DNA of 15,746 nt from Dehalococcoidia bacterium (lineage in GTDB: Bacteria; Chloroflexota; Dehalococcoidia; UBA2979): NCBI GenBank assembly GCA_023228765.1, contig JALOAM010000065.1, forward strand, positions 1-15,746, given 5' to 3'. Made by a program: the position numbers and the translations under genes. Under the pieces are notes generated by a model. It saw only the letters and a program-made list of their open reading frames with translations, did no database searches and was not told the origin of the DNA. Of this stretch, positions 1-7,051 are shown piece after piece (position 1 is the first letter of the stretch; every line of letters begins with the position of its first letter).

Positions 1-519
1 CTGCCGGGCGCGCTCGGCTCGGCGGAGGGGAGTCATGTCCTGCAGCGTGAGTACCGTGCGGATCTCGTCGGACTCCACCGGCGTCGCCGTCGCGAAGATC
101 ACGCGCTGCTCGCCGTCCTCGACCTCTCGAGGCTGCGCCGCGGCCTCGCGCAGGATGTCGAGGAAGACGTGGTCGCGTGCCGCGCGGATGAACGAGACGC
201 CGGTCATAGTCTCGCGCGGCCGTCCGAGGATCGTCGCGGCAGCGGCATTCGCCGCGATCACCGTGTTCTCACCGTCCAGCAGCAGGATGCCCTCCGAGAA
301 GAGGTCGAGGAGCGCCGTGACCTCCTGCTCCGCGTCGGGCGGAGCCTCGACGCGCGCCTCCTCGACGGCACGCTCGGCCTCGGGCGCCGGGCGTGCAATG
401 GCCGCGACGACCACCGCGACGAGGGCGAGCACGGCGGCGAGGGCCGGCGGCAGCAGGAGCACCGCGAGGGCGACCGCCAGGCCGACACCCACCCACGCCA
501 GTACGGCGCGCGGGGTCAT
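1..519 (-). CDS. phoR: PhoR-like sensor histidine kinase, N-terminal part (cut by window edge)
   Basis: This is the N-terminal 173 codons of a membrane sensor kinase; the catalytic part lies beyond the left edge. The ATG overlaps the stop of the upstream response-regulator gene as ATGA, which fixes the start and implies translational coupling. Visible are two hydrophobic segments (about residues 5-23 and 26-42) separated only by a Pro-Pro turn, so there is almost no extracellular loop. A charged Ala/Glu linker follows, then a PAS domain (about 64-160) containing FSEGILLLD and ending in TLQDMTPLRRAERARQ. In PhoR-family kinases that ending directly precedes the DHp helix with the phosphorylated histidine, which is not visible here. 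By family knowledge it would phosphorylate the neighbouring regulator. The phosphate link is inferred from architecture and pairing, because short-loop PAS kinases may sense other signals. Confidence 0.85.
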   Translation of the reverse strand, partial: MTPRAVLAWVGVGLAVALAVLLLPPALAAVLALVAVVVAAIARPAPEAERAVEEARVEAPPDAEQEVTALLDLFSEGILLLDGENTVIAANAAAATILGRPRETMTGVSFIRAARDHVFLDILREAAAQPREVEDGEQRVIFATATPVESDEIRTVLTLQDMTPLRRAERARQ

Positions 520-1247
520 GGTTGGAACTTGTAGCCGACGGATCTGACCGTCTGAAGATGCTTCGGATCGGAGGGGTCGTCCTCGATCTTCTCGCGCAGC
601 CAGCGGACGTGGACGTCCACCGTGCGCGTCTCGCCGGGATACGACAGCCCCCACACCTGCTCGAGGATCGCATCGCGTGTGAAGACCTGCCCCGGGTTCC
701 GCATGAGGAACTCGAGCAGCGCGAACTCGCGCGGACGGAGCTTGACGGGCTCGCCACCACGGGTGAACTCATGGCGGGTGGGCGAGAGCACGAGGTCCCC
801 GGCGGTCAGCGTGTCGCTGCTCCCGTTGCGCCCGTCACCTTCCGATACCGTACCGGGAGCCCCCACCGGCCCGGCACCCCTCGAGAGCTGGTCGCGGCGG
901 AGGAGGGACGCGACGCGGGCGCGCAGCTCGCGCATGGAGAAGGGCTTGGTGACGTACTCGTCCGCGCCCATGTCCAGCCCCTGCACCACGTCCGCTTCGG
1001 CGTCGCGGGCGGTGAGCATGAGGATGGGGACGGGGGTCTCCGTGCGGAGGATGCGGCAGACGTCCAGTCCGGACATGCGCGGCAGCATCACGTCCAGCAC
1101 AACGAGGTCCGGATCCTGCTCGCGGGCGAGCTCGAGGCCGGCAACGCCATCCTCCGCGGTCAGGACCTCGTGCCCGTCACGCTGCAGGTTGTACGTAATG
1201 GTTTCGCGGATCGTGGCGTCATCTTCGACCACGAGGACTACGGCCAT
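516..1247 (-). CDS. phoB: PhoB/OmpR-family response regulator
   Basis: This 243-aa cytoplasmic transcription factor has an N-terminal receiver domain (about 1-118) and a C-terminal winged-helix DNA-binding domain (about 143-243). Receiver landmarks are the acidic pair D9/D10, the phospho-acceptor D52 in VVLDVMLP, T79 and K101 in VTKPFSMREL. The DNA-binding half shows LRPREFALLEFLMRNPGQVF and ends with RTVDVHVRWLREKIEDD and VRSVGYKF, typical of PhoB/RegX3-type regulators. A Gly/Ser-rich linker (about 122-142) is longer than in E. coli PhoB. The frame stays open to 1298, but the ATG at 1247 is preferred because GGGAGG lies 4-5 bases upstream and the protein then begins MAVVLVVEDD. The gene is co-transcribed with the kinase (4-bp overlap) and divergent from the co-polymerase gene. 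The phosphate regulon role is an inference. Confidence 0.88.
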   Translation of the reverse strand: MAVVLVVEDDATIRETITYNLQRDGHEVLTAEDGVAGLELAREQDPDLVVLDVMLPRMSGLDVCRILRTETPVPILMLTARDAEADVVQGLDMGADEYVTKPFSMRELRARVASLLRRDQLSRGAGPVGAPGTVSEGDGRNGSSDTLTAGDLVLSPTRHEFTRGGEPVKLRPREFALLEFLMRNPGQVFTRDAILEQVWGLSYPGETRTVDVHVRWLREKIEDDPSDPKHLQTVRSVGYKFQP

Positions 1248-1318
1248 CTCGCCTCCCTGATTTCCGCCAGAATAGTCTGCGGGTGACGTAAACCCCATGT
1301 AGTGGGAGACTCCGCGGA
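1248..1318. promoter_or_regulatory. Divergent intergenic region between phoB and the Wzz/BY-kinase gene
   Basis: About 71 bp separate the two divergent start codons, so both promoters must lie here or extend into the genes. The plus strand contains TGACGTAAACCCC and a small inverted repeat CCCA-TGTAG-TGGG (about 1295-1307). The GGGAG at 1304-1308 is a plausible ribosome-binding site for the plus-strand gene, 10 bases from its ATG. No convincing -35/-10 pair is visible in either direction, and no GTTCACC-type Pho box was found. Confidence 0.4.
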
Positions 1319-2773
1319 ATGGATTTGACGCTAACCTGGCGCGTCGTTCGCCGATGGTGGTGGGTGCTGGTCGCGGCCACGATCGCGGGCGGCGGCTTGG
1401 GCTACGGCCTGTCCCTGCAGATCACCCCTACCTACGAGGCTACGACAACGCTCCTGGTCACCCAGCGGGAGACCGAGGGCGTCGTCCAGCTCAACGACCT
1501 GCAGACCGCGGAACGCCTCGCCAACACCTTCTCGCGCCTCGTGACGCTCCGCCCGGTCCTGGACCAGGCGATCGCGGACGGCGCCCTGCCGATCTCCGCG
1601 AAAGACCTGGACGAGGCGATCAGCGTCTCCAACCCCACCGGCACCCAGCTGCTGGAGGTCTCCGCGCGCGCGGAGGATCCAGACTTCGCTGCCCACCTGG
1701 CGAACACCGTCTCCATGGCGTTCATCTCCTCCAACCAGGCAGAACTGACCGCGCGGCCGGGCCTCGTCTCGATCGTGGAGGACGCCCTCCCGCCGGATGA
1801 CCCGGTCTCCCCGCGCCCGCTGCTGAACGCGGTCCTCGCGGCGATGCTCTCGCTGGGCGCCGCGGGCGCGGTCGTCCTCCTCGTCGAGTACCTGGACGAC
1901 ACCGTGAAGGGGCCGGAGCAGGCGCAGGAGATCACGGGCCTCCCCACCCTCGGGCGGATCGAACGGTTCGAGGGCCTGCGGTCGCCGCGCGAGCAGCTGC
2001 AAGCGGCCACGAAGCCACGCAGCACCATCGCCGAGGCGTACCGCACCGCCCGCACGAACCTCACGTATGCCATCGACCTCGGGCGGGACCGGAAGCTCGT
2101 GCTCGTCACCTCGCCCGGTCCCGGCGAGGGCAAGACCACCACCGCCGCCAACCTCGCCGTGGTGTTCGGCCTCGCGGGGCACCGCGTGTGCGTGGTGGAC
2201 ACGGACCTGCGCCGCCCCACCCTGCATCGCGTCTACGGGCTCGAGAACGGCGAGGGCCTCACGAACCTGCTGCTCGCCCGCGAGCCGGACATCGACCGCG
2301 CGGTGCAGCGCTCGCTGTACACCAACGTCTCCGTGGTCACCGCCGGCCCGCTGCCGCCGAACCCCTCCGAGCTGCTGGGCTCCGCGCGGATGCAGGAGGT
2401 CCTCGAACGCCTCCGTGGCCGCTTCGACATCGTGCTGCTGGACTCGCCGCCCGCTCTCGTCGTCACGGACGCCTCCGTGCTCTCCACGCTCGTCGACGGC
2501 ATCGTCGTGGTGGCGCGCGCCGGCAAGACGCGACGCGGCGCCCTCCGCGCGACGATCGAGGAACTCGCGCAGTCCGCGCGTCCGATCGCCGGGGTCATCC
2601 TCAACCGGGTGAGCGGCCGGGAGGCGGGCTACTACTACGCCTACGGACGGACCTATGGCGAGGAAGAGCTCGTGGACGCGCCTCGACGCGACGACGAGGG
2701 GCGCCGGCCGACGCGCGCCCGCCGAGACGTCGCCGAAGGCGCCGAGGTCGAGTCACCCGCCGAGGCGTCCTAG
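1319..2773 (+). CDS. Polysaccharide co-polymerase / BY-kinase fusion (Wzz-CpsD type)
   Basis: This 484-aa membrane protein combines a Wzz chain-length domain with a bacterial tyrosine kinase, the arrangement seen in Wzc. It is expected to control chain length and export of capsule or exopolysaccharide. Transmembrane helix 1 is about residues 14-32. The Wzz region follows, then a Pro-rich PDDPVSPRP stretch and helix 2 (about 168-188). The cytoplasmic kinase has Walker A GPGEGKTT (267-274, Lys272), Walker A' VVDTD (D294/D296) and Walker B IVLLDSPP (D375). A tyrosine cluster at Y438, Y439, Y440, Y442 and Y446 is the expected autophosphorylation tail. A charged 38-residue tail of unknown role follows. 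The Wzz part is short, lacking the large helical insertion of enterobacterial Wzc. No glycosyltransferase, Wzx/Wzy or tyrosine phosphatase is nearby, so it appears to act on a locus elsewhere. Confidence 0.88.
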   Translation: MDLTLTWRVVRRWWWVLVAATIAGGGLGYGLSLQITPTYEATTTLLVTQRETEGVVQLNDLQTAERLANTFSRLVTLRPVLDQAIADGALPISAKDLDEAISVSNPTGTQLLEVSARAEDPDFAAHLANTVSMAFISSNQAELTARPGLVSIVEDALPPDDPVSPRPLLNAVLAAMLSLGAAGAVVLLVEYLDDTVKGPEQAQEITGLPTLGRIERFEGLRSPREQLQAATKPRSTIAEAYRTARTNLTYAIDLGRDRKLVLVTSPGPGEGKTTTAANLAVVFGLAGHRVCVVDTDLRRPTLHRVYGLENGEGLTNLLLAREPDIDRAVQRSLYTNVSVVTAGPLPPNPSELLGSARMQEVLERLRGRFDIVLLDSPPALVVTDASVLSTLVDGIVVVARAGKTRRGALRATIEELAQSARPIAGVILNRVSGREAGYYYAYGRTYGEEELVDAPRRDDEGRRPTRARRDVAEGAEVESPAEAS

Positions 2774-2810
2774 CCTCAGCGGGCCAATCAACCCCTCGAT
2801 CGGTCCGGCG

Positions 2811-3725
2811 CTATCGCGCCAGTGCGCCTACCCGCAACGCCGTGACAGCGTCCGCATCCCCGAACAGCACCGGCTGGGCCCACGTCTCGGCGTCCTCGAA
2901 CCGCGCGAAGGGCTCCCAGCGGCCGTCGCCCTGCGTCCATACCTCGTGGCCGGCGGCGCGGGCGAGGACGATGCCCGGCGCCACGTCCCAGGTCCGCGAG
3001 CTCGAGGTCCGCGCTGAAGCGAGGACCCCGGACGCAACCAGCGCCGACTCGAGGGCGATGGCGCCGAAGCTGCGGTGGTCCCAGTCGGGTTCGCGCAGCT
3101 TGTGCGGCGCCGGCGCGGTGCTCAGCCGCCGTTCACGGCCCACCGTGCGGTGCGCCACGCCGGTCAGCGTACGGCCGTCGAAGCGCAGGGGGCCACCCTG
3201 CCGTGCGTGGTAGATGCCGGGGCGCAGCGCGTGCGTGGTCGCGCACCAGACTGCCCCGGCGACCGGGACGCCCTCCAGCAGCACGCCGATCGCCGAGGCG
3301 TACAGCGGCAGGCCGTTCACGAAGTTCGCGGTGCCGTCGATGGGGTCGATCGTCCAGGTGAACGGCGACCCGACCGCACCGCCGAGGCCACCCTCCTCGC
3401 CGAGGACCGCGTGGTCGGGGTGGCGGACGGCCAGGCGGCGGCGCAGCAGCGCCTCGACCTCCTCGTCGACCTGCGAGACCACGTCGTACGGGGCCATGAT
3501 GCCGCGCCGCTGGTCCTTGTACCGGACCGCGACCTGGCGACCGAGCGCGTCCATGATGCGGTCGCCGGCGACCACGGCGAGGTCGTACGCAGCCTCCTCC
3601 AGCATCTCGAACACGCTGGGCATGCAGAGCCCGGCGACGGAGCGCCGGGTCGCGGTGTCGGGGAGGGCCTCCGGCGTGATGGCCTCGGAGGTGGGGTGGT
3701 CGTACGGGGTGATGGCTGAAGTCAT
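2811..3725 (-). CDS. Inositol-monophosphatase-family phosphatase
   Basis: This 304-aa protein belongs to the Mg-dependent, Li-sensitive IMPase/FBPase/CysQ/HisN fold. Expected metal ligands are E110 in VLGEEGG, D127 and D130 in the signature WTIDPIDGTANF, and D247 in TWDVAPGI near the C terminus. D87 in DVVSQVDEEVE matches the usual D-x-V-T-x-x-D motif. It carries about 35 extra N-terminal residues before the first family helix. The start at 3725 is chosen because AAGGAG lies 6 bases upstream. An in-frame GTG at 3743 would add six residues but overlaps that ribosome-binding site. Substrate cannot be read from sequence: inositol phosphate, histidinol phosphate, fructose bisphosphate and PAP are all possible. 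The gene stands alone on its strand behind a 298-bp gap and converges on the co-polymerase gene, with 37 bp between stops. Confidence 0.9.
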   Translation of the reverse strand: MTSAITPYDHPTSEAITPEALPDTATRRSVAGLCMPSVFEMLEEAAYDLAVVAGDRIMDALGRQVAVRYKDQRRGIMAPYDVVSQVDEEVEALLRRRLAVRHPDHAVLGEEGGLGGAVGSPFTWTIDPIDGTANFVNGLPLYASAIGVLLEGVPVAGAVWCATTHALRPGIYHARQGGPLRFDGRTLTGVAHRTVGRERRLSTAPAPHKLREPDWDHRSFGAIALESALVASGVLASARTSSSRTWDVAPGIVLARAAGHEVWTQGDGRWEPFARFEDAETWAQPVLFGDADAVTALRVGALAR

Positions 3726-4023
3726 ATCTCTCTCCTTCTTCACATCAGATCGCGGCGCCGAGGACGGCGTCCGATAGGTGCCCGGCTCGCGGGCGCTGGC
3801 GGCGGTGGGAGGACGCCCCGTCCTGGCGGACCGGGCAGGAATGAAGCGACGCCGGAAAGACCGGTACCGCTCGCGGGGAGGGTTCGCGGCTGGGCCGCGG
3901 GGCGCCTTCGAGGAGGGCGCAGGGCAGGGACGATGCGGCAGTAGTAGTCGTCCATGAAGACAGCGTGGCGCACGCTGGTTAAACCTGCGTTACCGCCTGC
4001 CTAACGGTCGGTGGAGGTACGGA
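3726..4023. other. 298-bp gap upstream of the phosphatase gene; no convincing gene
   Basis: This stretch lies between the ppx stop and the phosphatase start, both on the minus strand. It holds AAGGAG for the phosphatase, a perfect 6-bp hairpin (CGCGGC-TGG-GCCGCG, 3885-3899) and CTG-anchored direct repeats at 3975-4007. A minus-strand frame could encode a Pro/Arg-rich 77-residue peptide (3973 to 3740), or 71 residues from a second ATG at 3955 starting MDDYYCRIVPALRPP. It has no recognised domain, no clear ribosome-binding site, and the composition of random GC-rich sequence. The best guess is a long 5' leader plus promoter for the phosphatase gene. Confidence 0.4.
3975..4007. repeat. Imperfect direct repeats, possible operator
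   Basis: On the plus strand CCTGCGTTACCG (3984-3995) is followed directly by CCTGCCTAACGG (3996-4007), matching at 9 of 12 positions. A third partial unit, CTGGTTAAA, begins at 3975. CTG triplets therefore fall at 3975, 3985 and 3997, a spacing of about one helical turn. Tandem CTG-led repeats resemble PhoB-type boxes in layout, but the internal bases do not match the E. coli consensus well. Regulator and function are unproven. Confidence 0.3.
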
Positions 4024-5523
4024 CTACTCGAGCTCGGCGACGATCGAGAGGTCGCGGCCGAACGTCGCCTGGATGCGAGCGGTGCACTCGTCGCCCCGCC
4101 ACCAGTGCGAGACCGGCGCATGGACCTCGACGGCTCCGTCGCGCACCGTGACCGAGGCATCCCGTAGCACGGTGGGAGGCGAGCGGCGCTCGACCTGGTC
4201 CGCGAGGTCGAGGAGCGTCGCGGCGGCCGCGAGTTCCTCGGTGGGCAGCGTGTCGACGATCGGGCGGAGCGCCTTCAGGTTCGCTCCGGGCCGCTCCGCC
4301 ATGATCAGCAGCGCCGCGACCGCGACGAGCATGCGGTGGGAGAACCCCTGCAGGTCGGAGTCGAGGACCACGTCGGCCGCCCGCGCGTGGCGATTATAGA
4401 CGTCGATCGTCGCGCCCACGTCGATCACCTGCGCGGCGTGGCCCAGCGCCTCCCGCAGCATTGGATCGGCCTTCGGCATCAGCGCATCGAAGAGGGCGAC
4501 CGCAAGCTGGGCACGGCGCTCCGCGTGGGGCTGGTTCCAGCGGTAGAACTCGCGGCAGAGTGCCAGTACCGAGACGGCCCGCACCACCTCGGGCGCGGGG
4601 AGCGCCTCGGAGACCGTGCCTCGCACGACGCCCTCGCGGAGGCCCTGTCCGGAGACGTGCAGGGACCCGGCGCGCACAAACTGCATCACCTCGTTCACCG
4701 CGATGGCGCCCGCGAGGATCGAGTCCGCCCGCCCGCTGTTGAGGCCGGGGATGGCGGCCCGCTGCGCCGTGTCCATCCGCGCGAGGACACGCGTGGTACG
4801 GCGGACGACACTCCGAGGCAGCTCGTACCCGTGGAGGCGCCCGACGGGGTAGCGCCGCCGTCGAAGGTCGATCTTCGCGAGGTTGCGGATCGCACCGCCG
4901 GTGCCGACCAGGGCCTCACTCTCGGCCAGCCTCGGGATGCCCGCCTCGACCAGGGCTTCGCGGATGTGCTTGCGCAGGGTGCGCACGTCGCCGTTCTTCG
5001 GCGGGTCGTTCGGGAGGAAGCCGTCCGTCAGGCGGAGCGCGCCGAAGGGGAACGTCCACGCGTACGTCGGTGCGCGATCCTGGAACCGCACGAGCTGCAT
5101 CGAGCCGCCACCGATGTCCACGCTGAGGCCGTCCGCGACGTCAATGCCATAGACCGCGCCGACGAAGCCGAACCGCGCCTCGCGGTCGCCGTTGACGATC
5201 TCCACGGTGAGGCCGAAGCGCTCCCGGATCAGCTCGGCGAGGACACCGCCGTTCTTCGCCTCACGCATCGCGAAGGTGCCGACGGCCCGGATCTCCTCGG
5301 CGCCCTGTCCCTGCGCCAGCGCCACGAAGTTGCCCACCGCCTCCAGCGTGGTCTCGAACCCGCGGTTCGTCAGGCGCCCCTCGTGATCGATCTGACGCGC
5401 GAGGCGGAGGGGAGTGCGCAGCTCGTCGATGACCTCCAGCGCGCCGTGGTCCACCACCTGGAGCACCACGACGCGGCCCGAGTTCGAGCCGATGTCGACG
5501 ACGGCGATCCGCTGCCCGGACAT
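4024..5523 (-). CDS. ppx: Ppx/GppA exopolyphosphatase / pppGpp phosphohydrolase family protein
   Basis: This 499-aa cytoplasmic protein of the ASKHA-fold Ppx/GppA family releases terminal phosphate from polyphosphate and/or converts pppGpp to ppGpp. N-terminal motifs are VVDIGSNSGR (D10-R17), VGTFAMREAKNGG (81-93), GDREARFGFVG with candidate catalytic E115, and DIGGGS (136-141). GTGGAIRNLAKI follows. The C-terminal half is the HD-like helical domain of long Ppx proteins, with HAAQVIDVGATI and SDLQGFSHR. Length is close to E. coli Ppx (about 513 aa). The frame is open far upstream through the chrA 3' end, so the start must be chosen. ATG at 5523 has GAGGA 8 bases upstream and gives MSGQRIAVVDIGSNS; ATG at 5532 is the alternative. 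It follows chrA by 145 bp on the same strand and may have its own promoter. Exopolyphosphatase versus GppA activity is unresolved. Confidence 0.9.
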   Translation of the reverse strand: MSGQRIAVVDIGSNSGRVVVLQVVDHGALEVIDELRTPLRLARQIDHEGRLTNRGFETTLEAVGNFVALAQGQGAEEIRAVGTFAMREAKNGGVLAELIRERFGLTVEIVNGDREARFGFVGAVYGIDVADGLSVDIGGGSMQLVRFQDRAPTYAWTFPFGALRLTDGFLPNDPPKNGDVRTLRKHIREALVEAGIPRLAESEALVGTGGAIRNLAKIDLRRRRYPVGRLHGYELPRSVVRRTTRVLARMDTAQRAAIPGLNSGRADSILAGAIAVNEVMQFVRAGSLHVSGQGLREGVVRGTVSEALPAPEVVRAVSVLALCREFYRWNQPHAERRAQLAVALFDALMPKADPMLREALGHAAQVIDVGATIDVYNRHARAADVVLDSDLQGFSHRMLVAVAALLIMAERPGANLKALRPIVDTLPTEELAAAATLLDLADQVERRSPPTVLRDASVTVRDGAVEVHAPVSHWWRGDECTARIQATFGRDLSIVAELE

Positions 5524-5668
5524 GCCGAACATCCTCGCACGGTCGAGAGCACTCGGCGCCTCGCCGAGCAGACCGGCGAGGTCATCGCGAACAGCGGCGT
5601 CAAGGCGAGCAGTCAGTACGTCCTCGTATCCCAGGGGATTGAAGGATATATCGCATGAGCAGTTGCGG

Positions 5669-6874
5669 TCAGCCCCACCGCACGAGGACCTCGCCACCGG
5701 CGGCGGCGACGATGACCACGAGCCACGGAGGCAGCCGCCACGCCACCAGCAGCCCGAACGCGACGAGGACCAGCGCCAGGTCGCGTGCCTCGAACACCGC
5801 GCTCGTCCACACCGGGTCGTACAGCGCCGCCGCGAGGATCCCGACGACCGCCGCCCCCACCCCGACGAGGGCGGACCGCACCGAGGCGATGGCGCGCAGC
5901 CGGTCCCAGAACGGCAACACACCCCAGACGAGGAAGAAGGACGGCAGGAAGATCGCAGCGAGGGCGAGCAGGCCGCCCGGCACACCGTTCGGCTCCACCG
6001 CGAACGCCGCGCCGAGGTAGGCGGCAAAGGTGAACAGCGGGCCCGGCACGGCCTGCGCCGCACCGTAGCCGGCGATGAACGTGTCCTGGTCGAGCCAGCC
6101 GGTCGGGACCACCTCCTGCTCGATCAGGGGCAGCACCACGTGTCCGCCGCCAAAGACGAGCGACCCCGTGCGGTAGAACGCGTCCACGACGTTCACCGCC
6201 TGCAGGTCGACGATCGCCGAGAGGATCGGCAGCCCCACCAACCCCACGATGAACAGCGTGAGCCACGCGCTGGCGGCCCGCCCTCGAGCGCGCGCCTTGT
6301 CCCCGGCCGTGGCGCCCTCGCGGCCCTCGTCGCGGAAGAGGAACCAGCCGAGCGCCGCGCCGAGGACGATCACGCCCACCTGCGTCGCCGGGCTCGGCGC
6401 GACGAGGGCGACGACCGCGGCGAGGATGGCGATGGTGGCACGCTGCCGTCCCACGGCGAGCGTCCGCGCCATCGTCCACACCGCCTGCGCGACGACGGCG
6501 ACGGCCGCCAGCTTCAGGCCGTGGAGCCACCCCGCATCGGCCACCTCGAGCGAGTCGACCACGAGGGCGAACGCGATGAGCGCGAGCGCGGAGGGCATCG
6601 TGAAGCCGAGCCACGCGACGAACCCACCGAGGTAGCCCGCGCGCACCGTGCCCACCGCGATGCCGACCTGGCTGCTGGCGGGCCCGGGGAGGAACTGGCA
6701 TAGCGCGAGGAGGTCGGCGTAGCGCCGCTCGTCGACCCAGCCGCGACGGACGACGTACTCCTCGTGGAAGTACCCCAGGTGGGCGATCGGACCGCCGAAG
6801 GAGGTGAGGCCGAGTCGCAGCGCGACGAGGAACACCTCCAGCGGGGAGCCGCGCTCCTCCACCACCACGCCCAT
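5669..6874 (-). CDS. chrA: Chromate transporter, two-domain ChrA (CHR family)
   Basis: This roughly 401-aa integral membrane protein of the long-chain CHR family has about ten or more hydrophobic helices. The N-terminal CHR domain carries FGGPIAHLGYFHEEYV (26-41) and QFLPGPASSQVG (PGP 63-65). The C-terminal domain repeats the pattern with FGGGHVVLP (from 241) and AVPGPLFTFAAYLG (PGP 277-279). The duplicated FGG and PGP signatures identify the family. Known members export chromate, but many homologues have unproven substrates, and no chrB regulator is present here. The frame is open up to 7138; that extension is hydrophilic and unlike CHR proteins. ATG at 6874 is preferred on homology, although its ribosome-binding site is weak (GGA 5 bases upstream). 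In-frame GTG (6877) and TTG (about 6889) are possible. It is divergent from lemA across 177 bp. Confidence 0.88.
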   Translation of the reverse strand: MGVVVEERGSPLEVFLVALRLGLTSFGGPIAHLGYFHEEYVVRRGWVDERRYADLLALCQFLPGPASSQVGIAVGTVRAGYLGGFVAWLGFTMPSALALIAFALVVDSLEVADAGWLHGLKLAAVAVVAQAVWTMARTLAVGRQRATIAILAAVVALVAPSPATQVGVIVLGAALGWFLFRDEGREGATAGDKARARGRAASAWLTLFIVGLVGLPILSAIVDLQAVNVVDAFYRTGSLVFGGGHVVLPLIEQEVVPTGWLDQDTFIAGYGAAQAVPGPLFTFAAYLGAAFAVEPNGVPGGLLALAAIFLPSFFLVWGVLPFWDRLRAIASVRSALVGVGAAVVGILAAALYDPVWTSAVFEARDLALVLVAFGLLVAWRLPPWLVVIVAAAGGEVLVRWG

Positions 6875-7051
6875 CACGTTCCGGACCGTCAACGCCGCCC
6901 GCTCCGCATGCGCGGGATTGTACGGAGGCAACGTTAAGCCTCGTGACGTCGCGATTCGCGAGGATTCGAGAGGAGGACGCAGCGTGATGGAGGGGCGGTA
7001 TCCTGAGGGTGGCTCGCCTGCACTCAGACAGGCGCCGGACTGGAGTCTGCG
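6875..7051. promoter_or_regulatory. Divergent promoter region chrA / lemA
   Basis: This 177-bp region separates divergent starts. For chrA, the minus strand has a good -10-like TACAAT (6922 to 6917) but no matching -35. For lemA, TATCCT (6999-7004) is a weak -10 candidate. Two inverted repeats are present: CCCGC-N9-GCGGG (6898-6916) and GAGGC-N8-GCCTC (6925-6942). They flank the TACAAT and could be operator half-sites. A GGAG six bases before the lemA GTG serves as its ribosome-binding site. No known regulator motif is recognised. Confidence 0.35.

Noticed and set aside
2774..2810. Bidirectional terminator between the co-polymerase and phosphatase genes
   Set aside because: Only a 6-bp stem with a G-T wobble and a 16-base loop (CGGGCC/GGTCCG) is present, with no T tract; too weak to annotate.
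4336..5658. Long plus-strand open frame (440 codons) opposite ppx
   Set aside because: Antisense shadow of a well-supported Ppx/GppA gene. Composition is Arg/His/Asp/Val-rich as expected from GC-rich reverse strands, with no domain.
5524..6063. Upstream extension of the ppx frame to 6063
   Set aside because: The extra part overlaps chrA in another frame and is Arg/Ser/Cys-rich noise. Homology begins at MSGQRIAVVDIGSNS (5523).
5414..6703. Plus-strand frame of 429 codons opposite chrA and the ppx start
   Set aside because: Antisense to chrA, highly charged low-complexity translation (repeated Glu/Arg/His/Pro), no recognisable motif.
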